Assembly (NCBI GenBank): GCA_963801035.1
Contig: CAWDDF010000007.1
Location: 682,001 to 746,000, forward strand
DNA length: 64,000 nt
Reading direction: 5' to 3'
Source of the DNA: JACCZX01 sp963801035
GTDB lineage: Bacteria > Pseudomonadota > Gammaproteobacteria > Burkholderiales > Burkholderiaceae_F
In this document: positions 35,088 through 44,215 of the stretch, in pieces
Layout: the number at the start of each line of letters is the position of its first letter
Position numbering within the stretch: the first letter of the stretch is position 1
Position numbers and translations under genes: made by a program
Notes under the pieces: generated by a model
What the model was told of the DNA's origin: nothing
The model's input: only the letters and a program-made list of their open reading frames with translations
Database searches by the model: none

Positions 35088-35633
35088 ATGCACACCATGT
35101 TTGGTTCGCTCTCTCATTGCTTCTTTGCGCCTGTTTTTCGTGCGTTTGGCGTCGCCTTGTTGATTGCGATGTCGACAATGGCCCTGGTCCCCGCCCAGGC
35201 GGCCTCGCCAGACCCATTGCGTTTGACACCTGAACAGCGCCGCGATCTTTGGCAGCGGATGACTCCCGAGCAGCGTCAACAGTGGCGCAATGCGCGTTCG
35301 CCCGAGGAGCGTCAAGGCACATGGCAGCGCTTTTCGCCCGAGCAGCGGCGCGAGACGTGGCAGCAACTGTCGCCGGAGCAGCGCGAGCTGATGTTGCGAC
35401 GGATGACGCCCGAGCAACGTCAAAACGTTCGTAGCCAGATGACTCCCGACGAGCGCGAGGCAATGCGCCAGAGATTCCTCGAGCGGCAGCAGGGTCGCCA
35501 ACGCAACGAGCAACAAGTGCCCCCTCGTCAGTTGTCACCTGAAGAGCGACAACGCCTGCGTGAACAGATTGATCAGGCGCGCCGGGACCAATATCGGCGC
35601 GGAAACGGGGGCAACAAGGGAGCAGGCAAATGA
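35088..35633 (+). CDS. DUF3106-type periplasmic protein with a 12-residue repeat
   Basis: 181 residues with a signal peptide (about 1-35, ending AQAA). The mature part holds seven consecutive 12-residue units that begin (T/S)P(E/D)(Q/E)R (about residues 46-129), followed by a Gln/Arg-rich stretch and another SPEERQRLREQI unit. Such repeats occur in DUF3106 proteins and are expected to be mostly helical. The function is unknown. Start at ATG 35088 (a second ATG at 35097). Its stop overlaps the DUF1800 gene by ATGA, and it may be under OmpR because of its position. Confidence 0.8.
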   Translation: MHTMFGSLSHCFFAPVFRAFGVALLIAMSTMALVPAQAASPDPLRLTPEQRRDLWQRMTPEQRQQWRNARSPEERQGTWQRFSPEQRRETWQQLSPEQRELMLRRMTPEQRQNVRSQMTPDEREAMRQRFLERQQGRQRNEQQVPPRQLSPEERQRLREQIDQARRDQYRRGNGGNKGAGK

Positions 35634-37126
35634 TGTCGCGGGTCGGCGTGCTTCTCGTACTGCTGACTCTTTCGTTCAGCACGCCAGCAGCCGACCCGCA
35701 ACTCGGCAATCACGCTGCGAAGCTACTACTGACTCGCGCCGGTTTCGCCCCAGCCGATGCCGACGTCGCGACCTATGCAACGCTGACGCATAGAGCGGCG
35801 GTTGACCGGCTGCTGGCTGGCGCAGTCACCACCACCGTCACACCGCCGCCGGTGTGGCTCAACGAGCGCCTGATACCTCCGCGCGAGCTGCGCGCCATGA
35901 GTGACGAAGCGCGTCGCGCCGAACTGCAGAAGCAGGTTCGCATGGGGCTGGAGCTTCGCGGCTGGTGGCTGCGCGAAATGGTCGCGACGCCCTCGCCATT
36001 GACCGAGCGCATGACGCTGTTCTGGCATAACCACTTTGTCTCCGCGCAGCCGAAGGTGCGCTACACGCAGCTGATGTACCGGCAGAACGTGCTGCTTCGC
36101 AGGCACGCACTCGGGCGCTTCGACGAGCTGCTGCACGCCATTGCAAAAGATCCGGCGATGCTGATTTACCTCGACTCCGCGACTAACCGGCGCGGCTCGC
36201 CGAACGAAAATTTTGCGCGCGAGGTGATGGAGCTATTCACTCTCGGCGAGGGCCACTACAGCGAAGACGACATCAAGCAGGCCGCCCGCGCGTTCACCGG
36301 CTGGAGCATCGACCTCGATTCCGGTAATTACATGTTCCGACGCATGCTGCATGACGGCGGGGAAAAGACCGTCTTCGGTCGAACCGGCAACTTCGACGGC
36401 GATGCGGTGCTCGACATCCTGCTGATGCAGCCCGCATCGGCGGAATTCATCGTTCGCAAACTGTGGCGAGAGTTTGTATCGCCGCAACCCGACGAAGCCC
36501 GTGTGAAGGCGATCGCAGCACAGTTTCGTGCAGGTGGCTGGAACATCGCGCAACCGGTGCGTGCGCTGCTGCTGCAACCTGAGGTCATTGCGCGCGACGA
36601 AGACAACGCGCTCGTCAAGTCTCCGGCGGAGCTCGTGGCCGGTCTCGTGCGGCAGTCGGGCGGCGAGTTGGTGCAACCTGTCGCTGCAGCGGTGGCACTC
36701 GCAGGAATGGGCCAGAACCTGTTTTCTCCACCGAACGTGCGTGGCTGGCCGGGCGCAGACGCCTGGATCAACACGCACACGCTGCTCGCGCGCAAACAAT
36801 TCCTTCAGCGCGCACTGGGCAATACGCCCAACAGAGCAGACGGTGCATCGGCCGGGGACGAGTCAATGTCAGTTTCGGTCAAGCCAGAAGAAATGCTTCG
36901 ACGCCGCCTGCAGATGCTGGAGCAGTCCGCTTCGGTGCGTATCGACGCTGAAGCATGGCTCGCACATGCAGGGTTGCACTCCGAGCGAGTCGTCGCGCCT
37001 GCCGGCCGGACAAAGCTCGAACAACTCGTCCTTGCGGTTCCGCCAACGGCGCCGGCGCGCGAAGGGTCGCTGGGTCTCGATGCACTGCGCGCGATCGTGC
37101 TCGATCCCGCATACCAACTCAAGTGA
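35630..37126 (+). CDS. DUF1800 family protein, exported
   Basis: 498 residues with a signal peptide (to about residue 20). DUF1800 motifs are clear: LLTRAGFAPADAD, WWLREMVATPSPLTERMTLFWHNHFVS, DPAMLIYLDSATNRRGSPNENFAREVMELFTLGEG and AARAFTGWSID. The biochemistry is unknown. The gene nearly always sits next to a DUF1501 gene, as here, and the pair is thought to act together. It is coupled to the DUF3106 gene by an ATGA overlap and followed by DUF1501 8 bp later. Confidence 0.88.
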   Translation: MMSRVGVLLVLLTLSFSTPAADPQLGNHAAKLLLTRAGFAPADADVATYATLTHRAAVDRLLAGAVTTTVTPPPVWLNERLIPPRELRAMSDEARRAELQKQVRMGLELRGWWLREMVATPSPLTERMTLFWHNHFVSAQPKVRYTQLMYRQNVLLRRHALGRFDELLHAIAKDPAMLIYLDSATNRRGSPNENFAREVMELFTLGEGHYSEDDIKQAARAFTGWSIDLDSGNYMFRRMLHDGGEKTVFGRTGNFDGDAVLDILLMQPASAEFIVRKLWREFVSPQPDEARVKAIAAQFRAGGWNIAQPVRALLLQPEVIARDEDNALVKSPAELVAGLVRQSGGELVQPVAAAVALAGMGQNLFSPPNVRGWPGADAWINTHTLLARKQFLQRALGNTPNRADGASAGDESMSVSVKPEEMLRRRLQMLEQSASVRIDAEAWLAHAGLHSERVVAPAGRTKLEQLVLAVPPTAPAREGSLGLDALRAIVLDPAYQLK

Positions 37127-37134
37127 GGCTGTCG

Positions 37135-38271
37135 ATGGATCGCCGCACCTTCCTGACATCAACGTCGACCATGCTGTCGTGCGCGGCGCTGCCGGCATGG
37201 GCCTCCGCTGCGTCGCCGCGGCTCTTGATCCTGATTGAGCTGCGCGGTGGTAACGACGGTCTGAACACCGTGATTCCAATCGACGATGGGGCGTACTTCG
37301 ATCTGCGTCCGCGGCTCGCTTTCAAGCCCGATGCGGTGGCGCGTTTCGAAGGCGCGCCCGCATTGCATCCGTCGCTCGCTCCGCTGGAGCCGCTATGGCG
37401 CGATCGCCAGATGGCGATTCTGCAGGGCATCGGCTATCCGGCGCCGAACCTGTCGCACTTTCGATCGATTGAAATCTGGGATACCGCGTCAGACAGTCAG
37501 CAGTTTCTGCAGACCGGATGGCTGACCCGCACCGTCGACAAACAATCAGCGTTTGCTTCGCAAAGCGCCGACGGCGTTGTGATAGGCGCGGTCGACCTGG
37601 GTCCGCTGGCAGGCGGTGCGCGCGCCGTGGCTTTGAACGATCCAGCGCGCTTTGCACGTCAGGCGCGGCTGGCCTCAGCGGACAGTGTCGTCGCACGGGG
37701 GGCGCTCGCGCACGTGTTGCGCGTCGAAAATGACATCGTGCGCGCCGGCGCCGACGTACGCAGCGACGTCACGTTCAAGACTGACTTTCCTCGCGGCGCG
37801 TTCGGCGTTGCGGTCCAGCACGCGGCTGCGATTGCAGCGGGCGGCAAGGTTCCTGTACTGCGTCTGACGCTGTCGGGTTTCGATACTCATCAAAATCAGT
37901 TGCCGATCCACGCGAATTTGTTGAGAGTTCTCGCGGAATCGGTGGTTGCGCTGCGCTCTGCACTCAGCGAGCAAGGTATGTGGGATCGGACGCTGATACT
38001 GACGTACTCCGAATTCGGACGGCGTCCGCGCGAGAACCAAAGTGGCGGCACTGACCACGGAACGGCCGGCGCTCTCTTCGCATTCGGCCCGCACGTGCGT
38101 GCCGGCGTTCACGGTGAAGCTTCCTCTTTGCGCGCGCTCGATCGCGATGGCAACCTTCGACATTCAACCGACTTCCGCCGGATCTATGCGTCGGTTTTGG
38201 AAAACTGGTGGCAATTGCCATCGGAGCGCGTGTTGCAGCGGCGCTTCGAGCCGCTCAAGTTTATCGCCTAG
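37135..38271 (+). CDS. DUF1501 family protein, exported (Tat-like signal)
   Basis: 378 residues. The N-terminus MDRRTFLTSTSTML is a twin-arginine-like signal. Family motifs are LIELRGGNDGLNTVIPIDDGAYFDLRP, NLSHFRSIEIWDTAS and YSEFGRRPRENQSGGTDHGTAGALFAFG. DUF1501 proteins resemble the alkaline phosphatase/sulfatase superfamily, but the reaction is unknown. It pairs with the DUF1800 protein directly upstream. Confidence 0.88.
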   Translation: MDRRTFLTSTSTMLSCAALPAWASAASPRLLILIELRGGNDGLNTVIPIDDGAYFDLRPRLAFKPDAVARFEGAPALHPSLAPLEPLWRDRQMAILQGIGYPAPNLSHFRSIEIWDTASDSQQFLQTGWLTRTVDKQSAFASQSADGVVIGAVDLGPLAGGARAVALNDPARFARQARLASADSVVARGALAHVLRVENDIVRAGADVRSDVTFKTDFPRGAFGVAVQHAAAIAAGGKVPVLRLTLSGFDTHQNQLPIHANLLRVLAESVVALRSALSEQGMWDRTLILTYSEFGRRPRENQSGGTDHGTAGALFAFGPHVRAGVHGEASSLRALDRDGNLRHSTDFRRIYASVLENWWQLPSERVLQRRFEPLKFIA

Positions 38272-38310
38272 ATCAGCATCGTGTCGCATGCGCCGCTAAT
38301 ATGCAGGCGC

Positions 38311-39102
38311 ATGTCGCGCCGACCGTCCACCGTTCTCGCAATCGATACCGCTACCGAACTATGTTCGGTGGCGGTCCTGCATGGCGACGACAGCACCGAA
38401 TTAGTGGAGTCGGTGGGGAACAGACACTCAGAGCGCGTACTGCCGATGGTCGACGCCGCTCTGTCGAAGGCAGGCTTGTCGCTGGCCGATATCGACGTCT
38501 TTGCCTTTGGTGCGGGCCCGGGCTCGTTTACCGGGTTGCGTATCGCGTGTGGCATTGCGCAGGGCCTCGCCTACGGCAAGCGCAAACAGGTCGTGCCCAT
38601 TGGCAACCTGCGCGCGCTGGCGGCGCACGCATTCTTAGGCGTCGCTGACGGCACCTTGCTGCTCGCCGCAATCGACGCCCGCATGAACGAAGCGTATTGC
38701 GCGATCTATCGGCGCGACCTGCACGTGACCGAGATCAGAGCGCCGGCCCTGGAGCGGCCGCAGTCGTTGGTGCAGCTCGCCGCCGAGCGAGCGGTTGACA
38801 TCGTGGCAGGCAATGCACTGGCGACGTTCTCAGGTGTGTGGCCCGAAGACACCCCGTGGATAACATTGCCTGACGCCACGTCGTCGGCAGCCTCGATCGC
38901 GATACTGGGGCGTTTGGATGCGTCGCAAGGTCGGGCAGTTGCTCCGGCGCACGCCGCGCCGATCTACGTTCGCGATCATGTCGCGCTGACGATCGAGGAG
39001 CGGCAGCACAAGAAGGTGACGAGCGCGGCGCCTGGTGGCACCTCGAGCGACCGCGCCGCGCCCCATATAACGAGCTCGCACGGCGCAAGGGAGCCGCAGT
39101 GA
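38311..39102 (+). CDS. tsaB: tRNA threonylcarbamoyladenosine biosynthesis protein TsaB
   Basis: 263 residues of the ASKHA fold; TsaB partners TsaD in t6A37 modification of tRNA. Seen are VLAIDTATELCSVAV, RHSERVLPMVDAALSKAGL and GAGPGSFTGLRIACGIAQGLA. The C-terminus (from about 235) is a Ser/Gly-rich extension beyond the usual length. The ATG at 38311 fits the family start. The GTG of rimI overlaps its stop (39099-39102). Confidence 0.93.
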   Translation: MSRRPSTVLAIDTATELCSVAVLHGDDSTELVESVGNRHSERVLPMVDAALSKAGLSLADIDVFAFGAGPGSFTGLRIACGIAQGLAYGKRKQVVPIGNLRALAAHAFLGVADGTLLLAAIDARMNEAYCAIYRRDLHVTEIRAPALERPQSLVQLAAERAVDIVAGNALATFSGVWPEDTPWITLPDATSSAASIAILGRLDASQGRAVAPAHAAPIYVRDHVALTIEERQHKKVTSAAPGGTSSDRAAPHITSSHGAREPQ

Positions 39103-39566
39103 GCGCGCTGCCGAAGTCGGAGCCCGACCGGTACGCGCCGATGGTCGAGGCTGATCTGCCGGAAGTCGTCGCAATCGAGGCCGACATTTATCCGTTCCCG
39201 TGGACGCGCGGCAACTTTCTCGATTCGATACGCGCCGGTTATAGCGTGTGGGTCTTGCGCGACCGGACCGATGCGCTGACTGCCTATTCGGTGATGACAC
39301 TGATGATCGACGAGGCTCATCTGCTTAATTTGAGCGTGGCGCGTCGCTGTCAGCGTGAAGGTATGGGATGGCGCACGCTGGAGTGGATGGCCGAGGTGGC
39401 GCGCGGTTACGGAGCGCGCACTATGCTTCTCGAAGTCCGACCCAGCAACGCATCGGCGGTGCGAATGTATGAACGCTATGGCTTCGAAAAGATCGGTGTG
39501 CGGCGCGGCTACTACCCGGCGAAAACGGGACGCGAAGATGCGATCGTGATGCGAGTCGCCCTTTGA
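39099..39566 (+). CDS. rimI: Ribosomal protein S18 alanine N-acetyltransferase RimI
   Basis: A 155-residue GNAT enzyme that acetylates the N-terminus of ribosomal protein S18. Features are ADLPEVVAIEADIYPFPWTRGNFLDS, the acetyl-CoA loop RRCQREGMGWRTL and LLEVRPSNASAVRMYERYGFEKIGVRRGYYP. The tsaB-rimI order is conserved in bacteria. GTG start overlapping tsaB. Confidence 0.93.
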   Translation: MSALPKSEPDRYAPMVEADLPEVVAIEADIYPFPWTRGNFLDSIRAGYSVWVLRDRTDALTAYSVMTLMIDEAHLLNLSVARRCQREGMGWRTLEWMAEVARGYGARTMLLEVRPSNASAVRMYERYGFEKIGVRRGYYPAKTGREDAIVMRVAL

Positions 39567-39568
39567 TC

Positions 39569-40282
39569 ATGGACGCGAGGCGAACACGCTTATGGCAGGC
39601 GATGGGGCTCGGTCCGGTTTACCGGCTGCGCAGCGTATCGACTGCGGTGCCTGTTGAAGTCACAGTCACGCAGCCCGTTATAGACAGAGCCTCGATCATC
39701 GCGCGACTCGAGTGGCGCGAGCTACGGCAGGAAGTCGCAAGTTGCCGAGCGTGCTCTTTATGCGAGACGAGAACGCAGACCGTTTTTGGTGTCGGCAACA
39801 CACGCGCAGACTGGATGCTGATCGGCGAAGCGCCTGGCGCCGAGGAAGACGCGCGCGGTGAACCGTTCGTAGGGCAGGCAGGGCGCCTGCTGGACAACAT
39901 GCTTGCGAGCATTGGGATGTCGCGCGATGGCGAAACGCCAAAATCGGTCTATATCGCTAACGTCCTGAAGTGCCGCCCGCCCGGCAATCGCAATCCGCAG
40001 CCCGAAGAGGTCGCCAAGTGCGAGCCGTTTTTATTGCGTCAGATCGAGCTCGTCGCGCCGGCGCTGATTGTCGTGATGGGGCGCTTTGCGGCGCAGTCGC
40101 TGCTGGGAACCGACGCCAGCATCGCAAACCTGCGCGGCAAGTCGCATCGAATCCACGTGGCGGGACGCCAGATACCGGTGGTGGTGACCTATCACCCAGC
40201 CTATCTGCTACGCAACCTGATCGACAAAGAAAAGAGCTGGGCTGATCTCTGCTTGGCGAACACGGTGCACGGGATTCACTAA
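39569..40282 (+). CDS. Uracil-DNA glycosylase, type 4 (Fe-S)
   Basis: 237 residues. The 4Fe-4S cysteines are in CRACSLC (C62, C65) and further at C135 and C151; motif GEAPGAEEDARGEPFVGQAGRLLDNML is the active-site block, and VTYHPAYLLRN the second motif with the catalytic His. These mark the family 4 UDGs (UdgA type), which remove uracil from DNA. An N-terminal extension of about 55 residues precedes the domain. The ATG at 39569 follows the rimI stop by 2 bp. The 3' end overlaps lplT by 4 bp. Confidence 0.93.
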   Translation: MDARRTRLWQAMGLGPVYRLRSVSTAVPVEVTVTQPVIDRASIIARLEWRELRQEVASCRACSLCETRTQTVFGVGNTRADWMLIGEAPGAEEDARGEPFVGQAGRLLDNMLASIGMSRDGETPKSVYIANVLKCRPPGNRNPQPEEVAKCEPFLLRQIELVAPALIVVMGRFAAQSLLGTDASIANLRGKSHRIHVAGRQIPVVVTYHPAYLLRNLIDKEKSWADLCLANTVHGIH

Positions 40283-41595
40283 TGCGTCACTTCGCCGATC
40301 AGCGCCACCGAGTCGAATTGCCGCTGGTTGTATTGATGCCGCAGCATCACGAGGAACATCGTGACGGCCACGAAGACGCCAAACAGCAGCATCACCGTCT
40401 GAATGTCCAGGTTCAGCCAGATTAACACCGCGTAGATACCCAGCATGACCAGGATGCTGGAGTTCTCGTTAAAGTTCTGGACCGCGATCGAATGCCCAGC
40501 CGACAGCAGCACGTGGCCGCGATGTTGCAACAGCGCGTTCATCGGGACGACGAAGTAACCTGCTAGTAAGCCGATAAGCACCAGGATCCCGCACGCGACG
40601 AGTAGAAAGTAACTGGCTTGGAGGGCCCCAAGTCGAATCGCGCCTTCGGGTATGAGAGCGGGGTCGTAAAACGCAGCGCCGGCGACGATCACGCCCATCG
40701 CGATGCCGACCGGCAACACGTCCATCGCTTTTTTTAGCGACACAGTCGCCGCTGCGTAGACCGCACCCATCGTGATGCCGACGGCGACGACAGCTTGCAA
40801 GATTGCCGCTCGCGCCAGATCGAGCCCGAGCACACTTTCGGCCCACTTCAAGACGATAAATTGCAGTGTCGCTCCTGCACCCCAAAATAGTGTGGTCACG
40901 GCGAGCGATATCTGCCCGAGCTTGTCGCGCCACAGCACCTTGCAGCAGTGCACAAAGCCGACTACCAATTTCCACGGGTGGGAATGCTGCTTCACATAGC
41001 GCGCGCCGGTATCGCCGATCAGCAGATTGATCGCAGCAGCGAGTACGTAGATCCAAACGATGACCGAGATCGCGGCTTCGGCGGGCAGATCAATGCCCAT
41101 GTCGATCATCGGCACATCGTTCGCTAAAAGCCACGACGCGACGTTCTGATCAATCAGAACACCGCCAATCAGGAATCCCACAATGATCGAAGTCACCGTC
41201 AGGCCTTCGATCCAGCCGTTGGCTACGACCAGCTTCTCGGGCGGCAAGAGCTCGGTCACGATGCCGTACTTGGCCGGTGAATACGCAGCTGCGCCGAAGC
41301 CGATCACCGCGTAGGCGAGCAGAGGATGCACCCCCATGAACATCATGACGCAGCCGCCGATCTTGATCGTGTTCGTGATGAACATGACGCGCGCCTTTGG
41401 GAACGAATCGGCGAAAGCGCCTACGAACGCGGCCAGCGCCACGTATGAAAATACGAAAAACAGCTTCAGCATCGGCGTCATCCACGCCGGCGCCTCAACG
41501 TCGCGCAGCAACGCGATCGCAGCAATCAAGAGCGCGTTGTCGGCCAGCGATGAAAAGAACTGCGCGGCCATGATGACGTAGAAGCCGCGCTTCAT
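40279..41595 (-). CDS. lplT: Lysophospholipid transporter LplT
   Basis: 438 residues with about 12 membrane helices, major facilitator type. The start MKRGFYVIMAAQFFSSLADNALLIAAIALL and NGWIEGLTVTSIIVGFLIGG are LplT hallmarks. It flips lysophosphatidylethanolamine to the inner leaflet for re-acylation. No acyltransferase (Aas) is adjacent. It is convergent with the uracil-DNA glycosylase and divergent from alr. Confidence 0.9.
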   Translation of the reverse strand: MKRGFYVIMAAQFFSSLADNALLIAAIALLRDVEAPAWMTPMLKLFFVFSYVALAAFVGAFADSFPKARVMFITNTIKIGGCVMMFMGVHPLLAYAVIGFGAAAYSPAKYGIVTELLPPEKLVVANGWIEGLTVTSIIVGFLIGGVLIDQNVASWLLANDVPMIDMGIDLPAEAAISVIVWIYVLAAAINLLIGDTGARYVKQHSHPWKLVVGFVHCCKVLWRDKLGQISLAVTTLFWGAGATLQFIVLKWAESVLGLDLARAAILQAVVAVGITMGAVYAAATVSLKKAMDVLPVGIAMGVIVAGAAFYDPALIPEGAIRLGALQASYFLLVACGILVLIGLLAGYFVVPMNALLQHRGHVLLSAGHSIAVQNFNENSSILVMLGIYAVLIWLNLDIQTVMLLFGVFVAVTMFLVMLRHQYNQRQFDSVALIGEVTH

Positions 41596-41760
41596 GACGC
41601 AAAAGGCTGATGCTGTGGCAGCAAGCGAACCGTCTCCCTAGAAGTTGTGCGCTTGTTGTCTTGCCGATGCTGCGCTTTTGCGGCGTTATATCACGCAGTT
41701 ACGCTCGGCCGATGACGCGCGGCACTATGCTATTGAGCGTCAATTCCTCAGCTAATTCCC

Positions 41761-42852
41761 ATGCCAAGGCCGATTTCCGCCGTGATCGACTTGCAGGCAA
41801 TGCGCCGCAATCTCGTGCTGGCGCGTCGCCACGCGCGCGGAAGGTTCGTCTGGGCAGTCGTCAAGGCGAATGCCTACGGACACGGTCTGCCGCGTGCGGT
41901 GCGCGCGTTCGCAGACGCCGATGGACTCGCATTGCTCGATCTCGATGAGGCTCAGCGCGCACGCGATGCGGGCTGGTCGCGGCCCATCCTGCTGCTAGAA
42001 GGATGCTTCGAAGCGCGCGACCTGGAAGCCGTCACCGCATTGAAGCTGACGGTAGTGGTCCATGATGCTTCGCAGATCGAGCTGCTCGAGCGCGCGCGGC
42101 TACCGTCGCCGATCGATGTCTATCTGAAGTTCAATACTGGAATGAACCGGCTTGGATTTGATTCACACCAGGCCGGCGAGGCCTATCAACGACTGAAGGC
42201 ATGTGAGAACGTGGCCCAGCTGACGCTGATGATTCATTTTGCCAACGCCGACCGCGCGGCAGGGGCGAGCGGCCCTACCGAGGTGGCCGAGCAGTTGGTC
42301 GCGCTGCAAAGTATCGCGGCCAACTGGCCCGAGCCGCGCAGCTTCGCCAACTCAGCAGCGTTGTTCCTGCGGCCCGAAGTGCAGGGCGACTCTGTGCGAC
42401 CCGGCATTGCTCTGTATGGTGCGTCAACCGATGAGTCGCATACCGCCGCGCAGCTGGCCGTTGAGCCCGCAATGACGTTGCAGTCGCGCCTGATCGCCGT
42501 CCAGAACTTGAATGCAGGCCAAGCGGTCGGATACGGATCGCGGTTTGTGGCACCGCGACCGACTCGCATCGGTGTCGTCGCCTGTGGGTATGCCGATGGG
42601 TATCCGCGCCATGCACCCGACGGAGTACCGGTGCTCGTCGATGGAGTTCGCGTGCCCATTGCGGGTCGCGTGTCGATGGACATGATCACCGTCGACTTGA
42701 CGTCGGCTCCAGACGCCGCTGTCGGAAGCCACGTCGAACTGTGGGGCAAGAACCTTCCGATCGATGAGGTCGCCAATTTGTCCGGCACCGTAGGCTATGA
42801 ACTGATGTGCGCACTTGCGCCCCGCGTGCCGGTCACCGAGATCGACCACTGA
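41761..42852 (+). CDS. alr: Alanine racemase
   Basis: 363 residues; PLP enzyme making D-Ala for peptidoglycan. Lys35 in VVKANAYGHG carries PLP, and GYGSRFVAP and RVSMDMITVDL are conserved C-terminal blocks with the catalytic Tyr region. The 165-bp leader (41596-41760) separates it from the divergent lplT. radA follows 4 bp after the stop. Confidence 0.94.
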   Translation: MPRPISAVIDLQAMRRNLVLARRHARGRFVWAVVKANAYGHGLPRAVRAFADADGLALLDLDEAQRARDAGWSRPILLLEGCFEARDLEAVTALKLTVVVHDASQIELLERARLPSPIDVYLKFNTGMNRLGFDSHQAGEAYQRLKACENVAQLTLMIHFANADRAAGASGPTEVAEQLVALQSIAANWPEPRSFANSAALFLRPEVQGDSVRPGIALYGASTDESHTAAQLAVEPAMTLQSRLIAVQNLNAGQAVGYGSRFVAPRPTRIGVVACGYADGYPRHAPDGVPVLVDGVRVPIAGRVSMDMITVDLTSAPDAAVGSHVELWGKNLPIDEVANLSGTVGYELMCALAPRVPVTEIDH

Positions 42853-42856
42853 AGCG

Positions 42857-44215
42857 ATGGCAAAGGCGAAAACACAGTTTGTCTGTGCCGATTGCGGGGG
42901 CGCGAGCTTGAAGTGGCAGGGGCAGTGTCCGCATTGCAACGCGTGGAACTCACTGTCGGAGGCGCGCGTCGAGACGCCGGTTGAGCATCGTTACGGTGCG
43001 CTGGTTTCAAATGCACCCACGCAATCGCTGGGCGACGTGCAGGCGCGCGAGATGCCGCGTATTGCATCTGGCATCGATGAGTTCGATCGCGTGCTCGGCG
43101 GCGGCTTCGTCGAAGGTGGCGTGGTGTTGATCGGTGGCGACCCCGGCATCGGCAAGTCGACGCTGCTATTGCAGTCGCTGGCTGCACTATCGACCCGCGC
43201 AGCAGTCCTGTATGTCAGCGGTGAAGAGTCGGCGGCGCAAGTCGCGTTGCGCGCGAGACGGCTCGGTGTCGACGCCGCAAACGTTCGCCTGTTGTCGGAG
43301 ATCTCCTTGGAGCGCATCGTCGCGACCGTCGGCACCGAGAAGCCGTCGGTGCTAGTGATCGATTCGATACAGACGCTCTACTCGGAACAGCTGCAATCGG
43401 CGCCCGGCTCGGTGGCGCAGGTACGCGAGTGCGCGGCGCAGCTCACGCGGCTGGCAAAGCAGTCGGGGCTCACGCTGATCATGATCGGCCACGTGACCAA
43501 GGACGGCTCGCTGGCCGGGCCGCGTGTCCTCGAGCATATGGTCGATACGGTGCTGTACTTCGAGGGCGAGTCTCACTCTTCATTCAGATTGATTCGCGCG
43601 TTCAAGAACCGCTTCGGCGCGGTCAACGAGCTCGGCGTATTCGCGATGACCGATCGCGGGCTGAAAGGCGTCAGCAATCCGTCTGCGCTCTTTCTGTCCA
43701 AGCACGATGTGGAGGTAGCGGGCTCGTGCGTGATGGCGACACAAGAGGGCACACGGCCGTTGCTGGTCGAGATCCAGGCGCTGGTCGACGCCGCGCACGT
43801 GCCGAACCCGCGCAGGCTGTCGGTCGGGCTCGATCAACAGCGACTCGCGATGTTGCTCGCCGTATTGCATCGACATGCGGGCATCGCTGCGTTCGACCAG
43901 GACGTTTTTGTCAACGCGGTCGGCGGCGTGCGTATTGGCGAGCCCGCCGCCGATTTACCCGTTTTGCTCGCGGTGGTGTCGTCGATGCGCGACAAGCCGC
44001 TGCCGCGCGGCCTGGTGGCGTTCGGCGAAATCGGTTTGGCCGGTGAAGTAAGACCCGCGCCGCGCGGACAGGAACGTCTCCGCGAGGCGGCGAAGCTTGG
44101 CTTTTCGATCGCGCTGATTCCAAAACAGAATGCGCCGAAACAGTCGATCGAGGGCCTCGAGGTGATTGCGGTCGATCGCGTAGAGCACGCGCTCGCGCGT
44201 ATGCGCGGAGACTAG
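42857..44215 (+). CDS. radA: DNA repair protein RadA (Sms)
   Basis: 452 residues: zinc-finger C10-C13-C24-C27, RecA-like ATPase with Walker A GGDPGIGKSTLL, the RadA-specific KNRFG motif, and a C-terminal Lon-protease-like domain (GGVRIGEPAADLPVLLAVVSSM). RadA drives branch migration of recombination intermediates. It overlaps the convergent hpnE 3' end by 4 bp. Confidence 0.95.
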   Translation: MAKAKTQFVCADCGGASLKWQGQCPHCNAWNSLSEARVETPVEHRYGALVSNAPTQSLGDVQAREMPRIASGIDEFDRVLGGGFVEGGVVLIGGDPGIGKSTLLLQSLAALSTRAAVLYVSGEESAAQVALRARRLGVDAANVRLLSEISLERIVATVGTEKPSVLVIDSIQTLYSEQLQSAPGSVAQVRECAAQLTRLAKQSGLTLIMIGHVTKDGSLAGPRVLEHMVDTVLYFEGESHSSFRLIRAFKNRFGAVNELGVFAMTDRGLKGVSNPSALFLSKHDVEVAGSCVMATQEGTRPLLVEIQALVDAAHVPNPRRLSVGLDQQRLAMLLAVLHRHAGIAAFDQDVFVNAVGGVRIGEPAADLPVLLAVVSSMRDKPLPRGLVAFGEIGLAGEVRPAPRGQERLREAAKLGFSIALIPKQNAPKQSIEGLEVIAVDRVEHALARMRGD

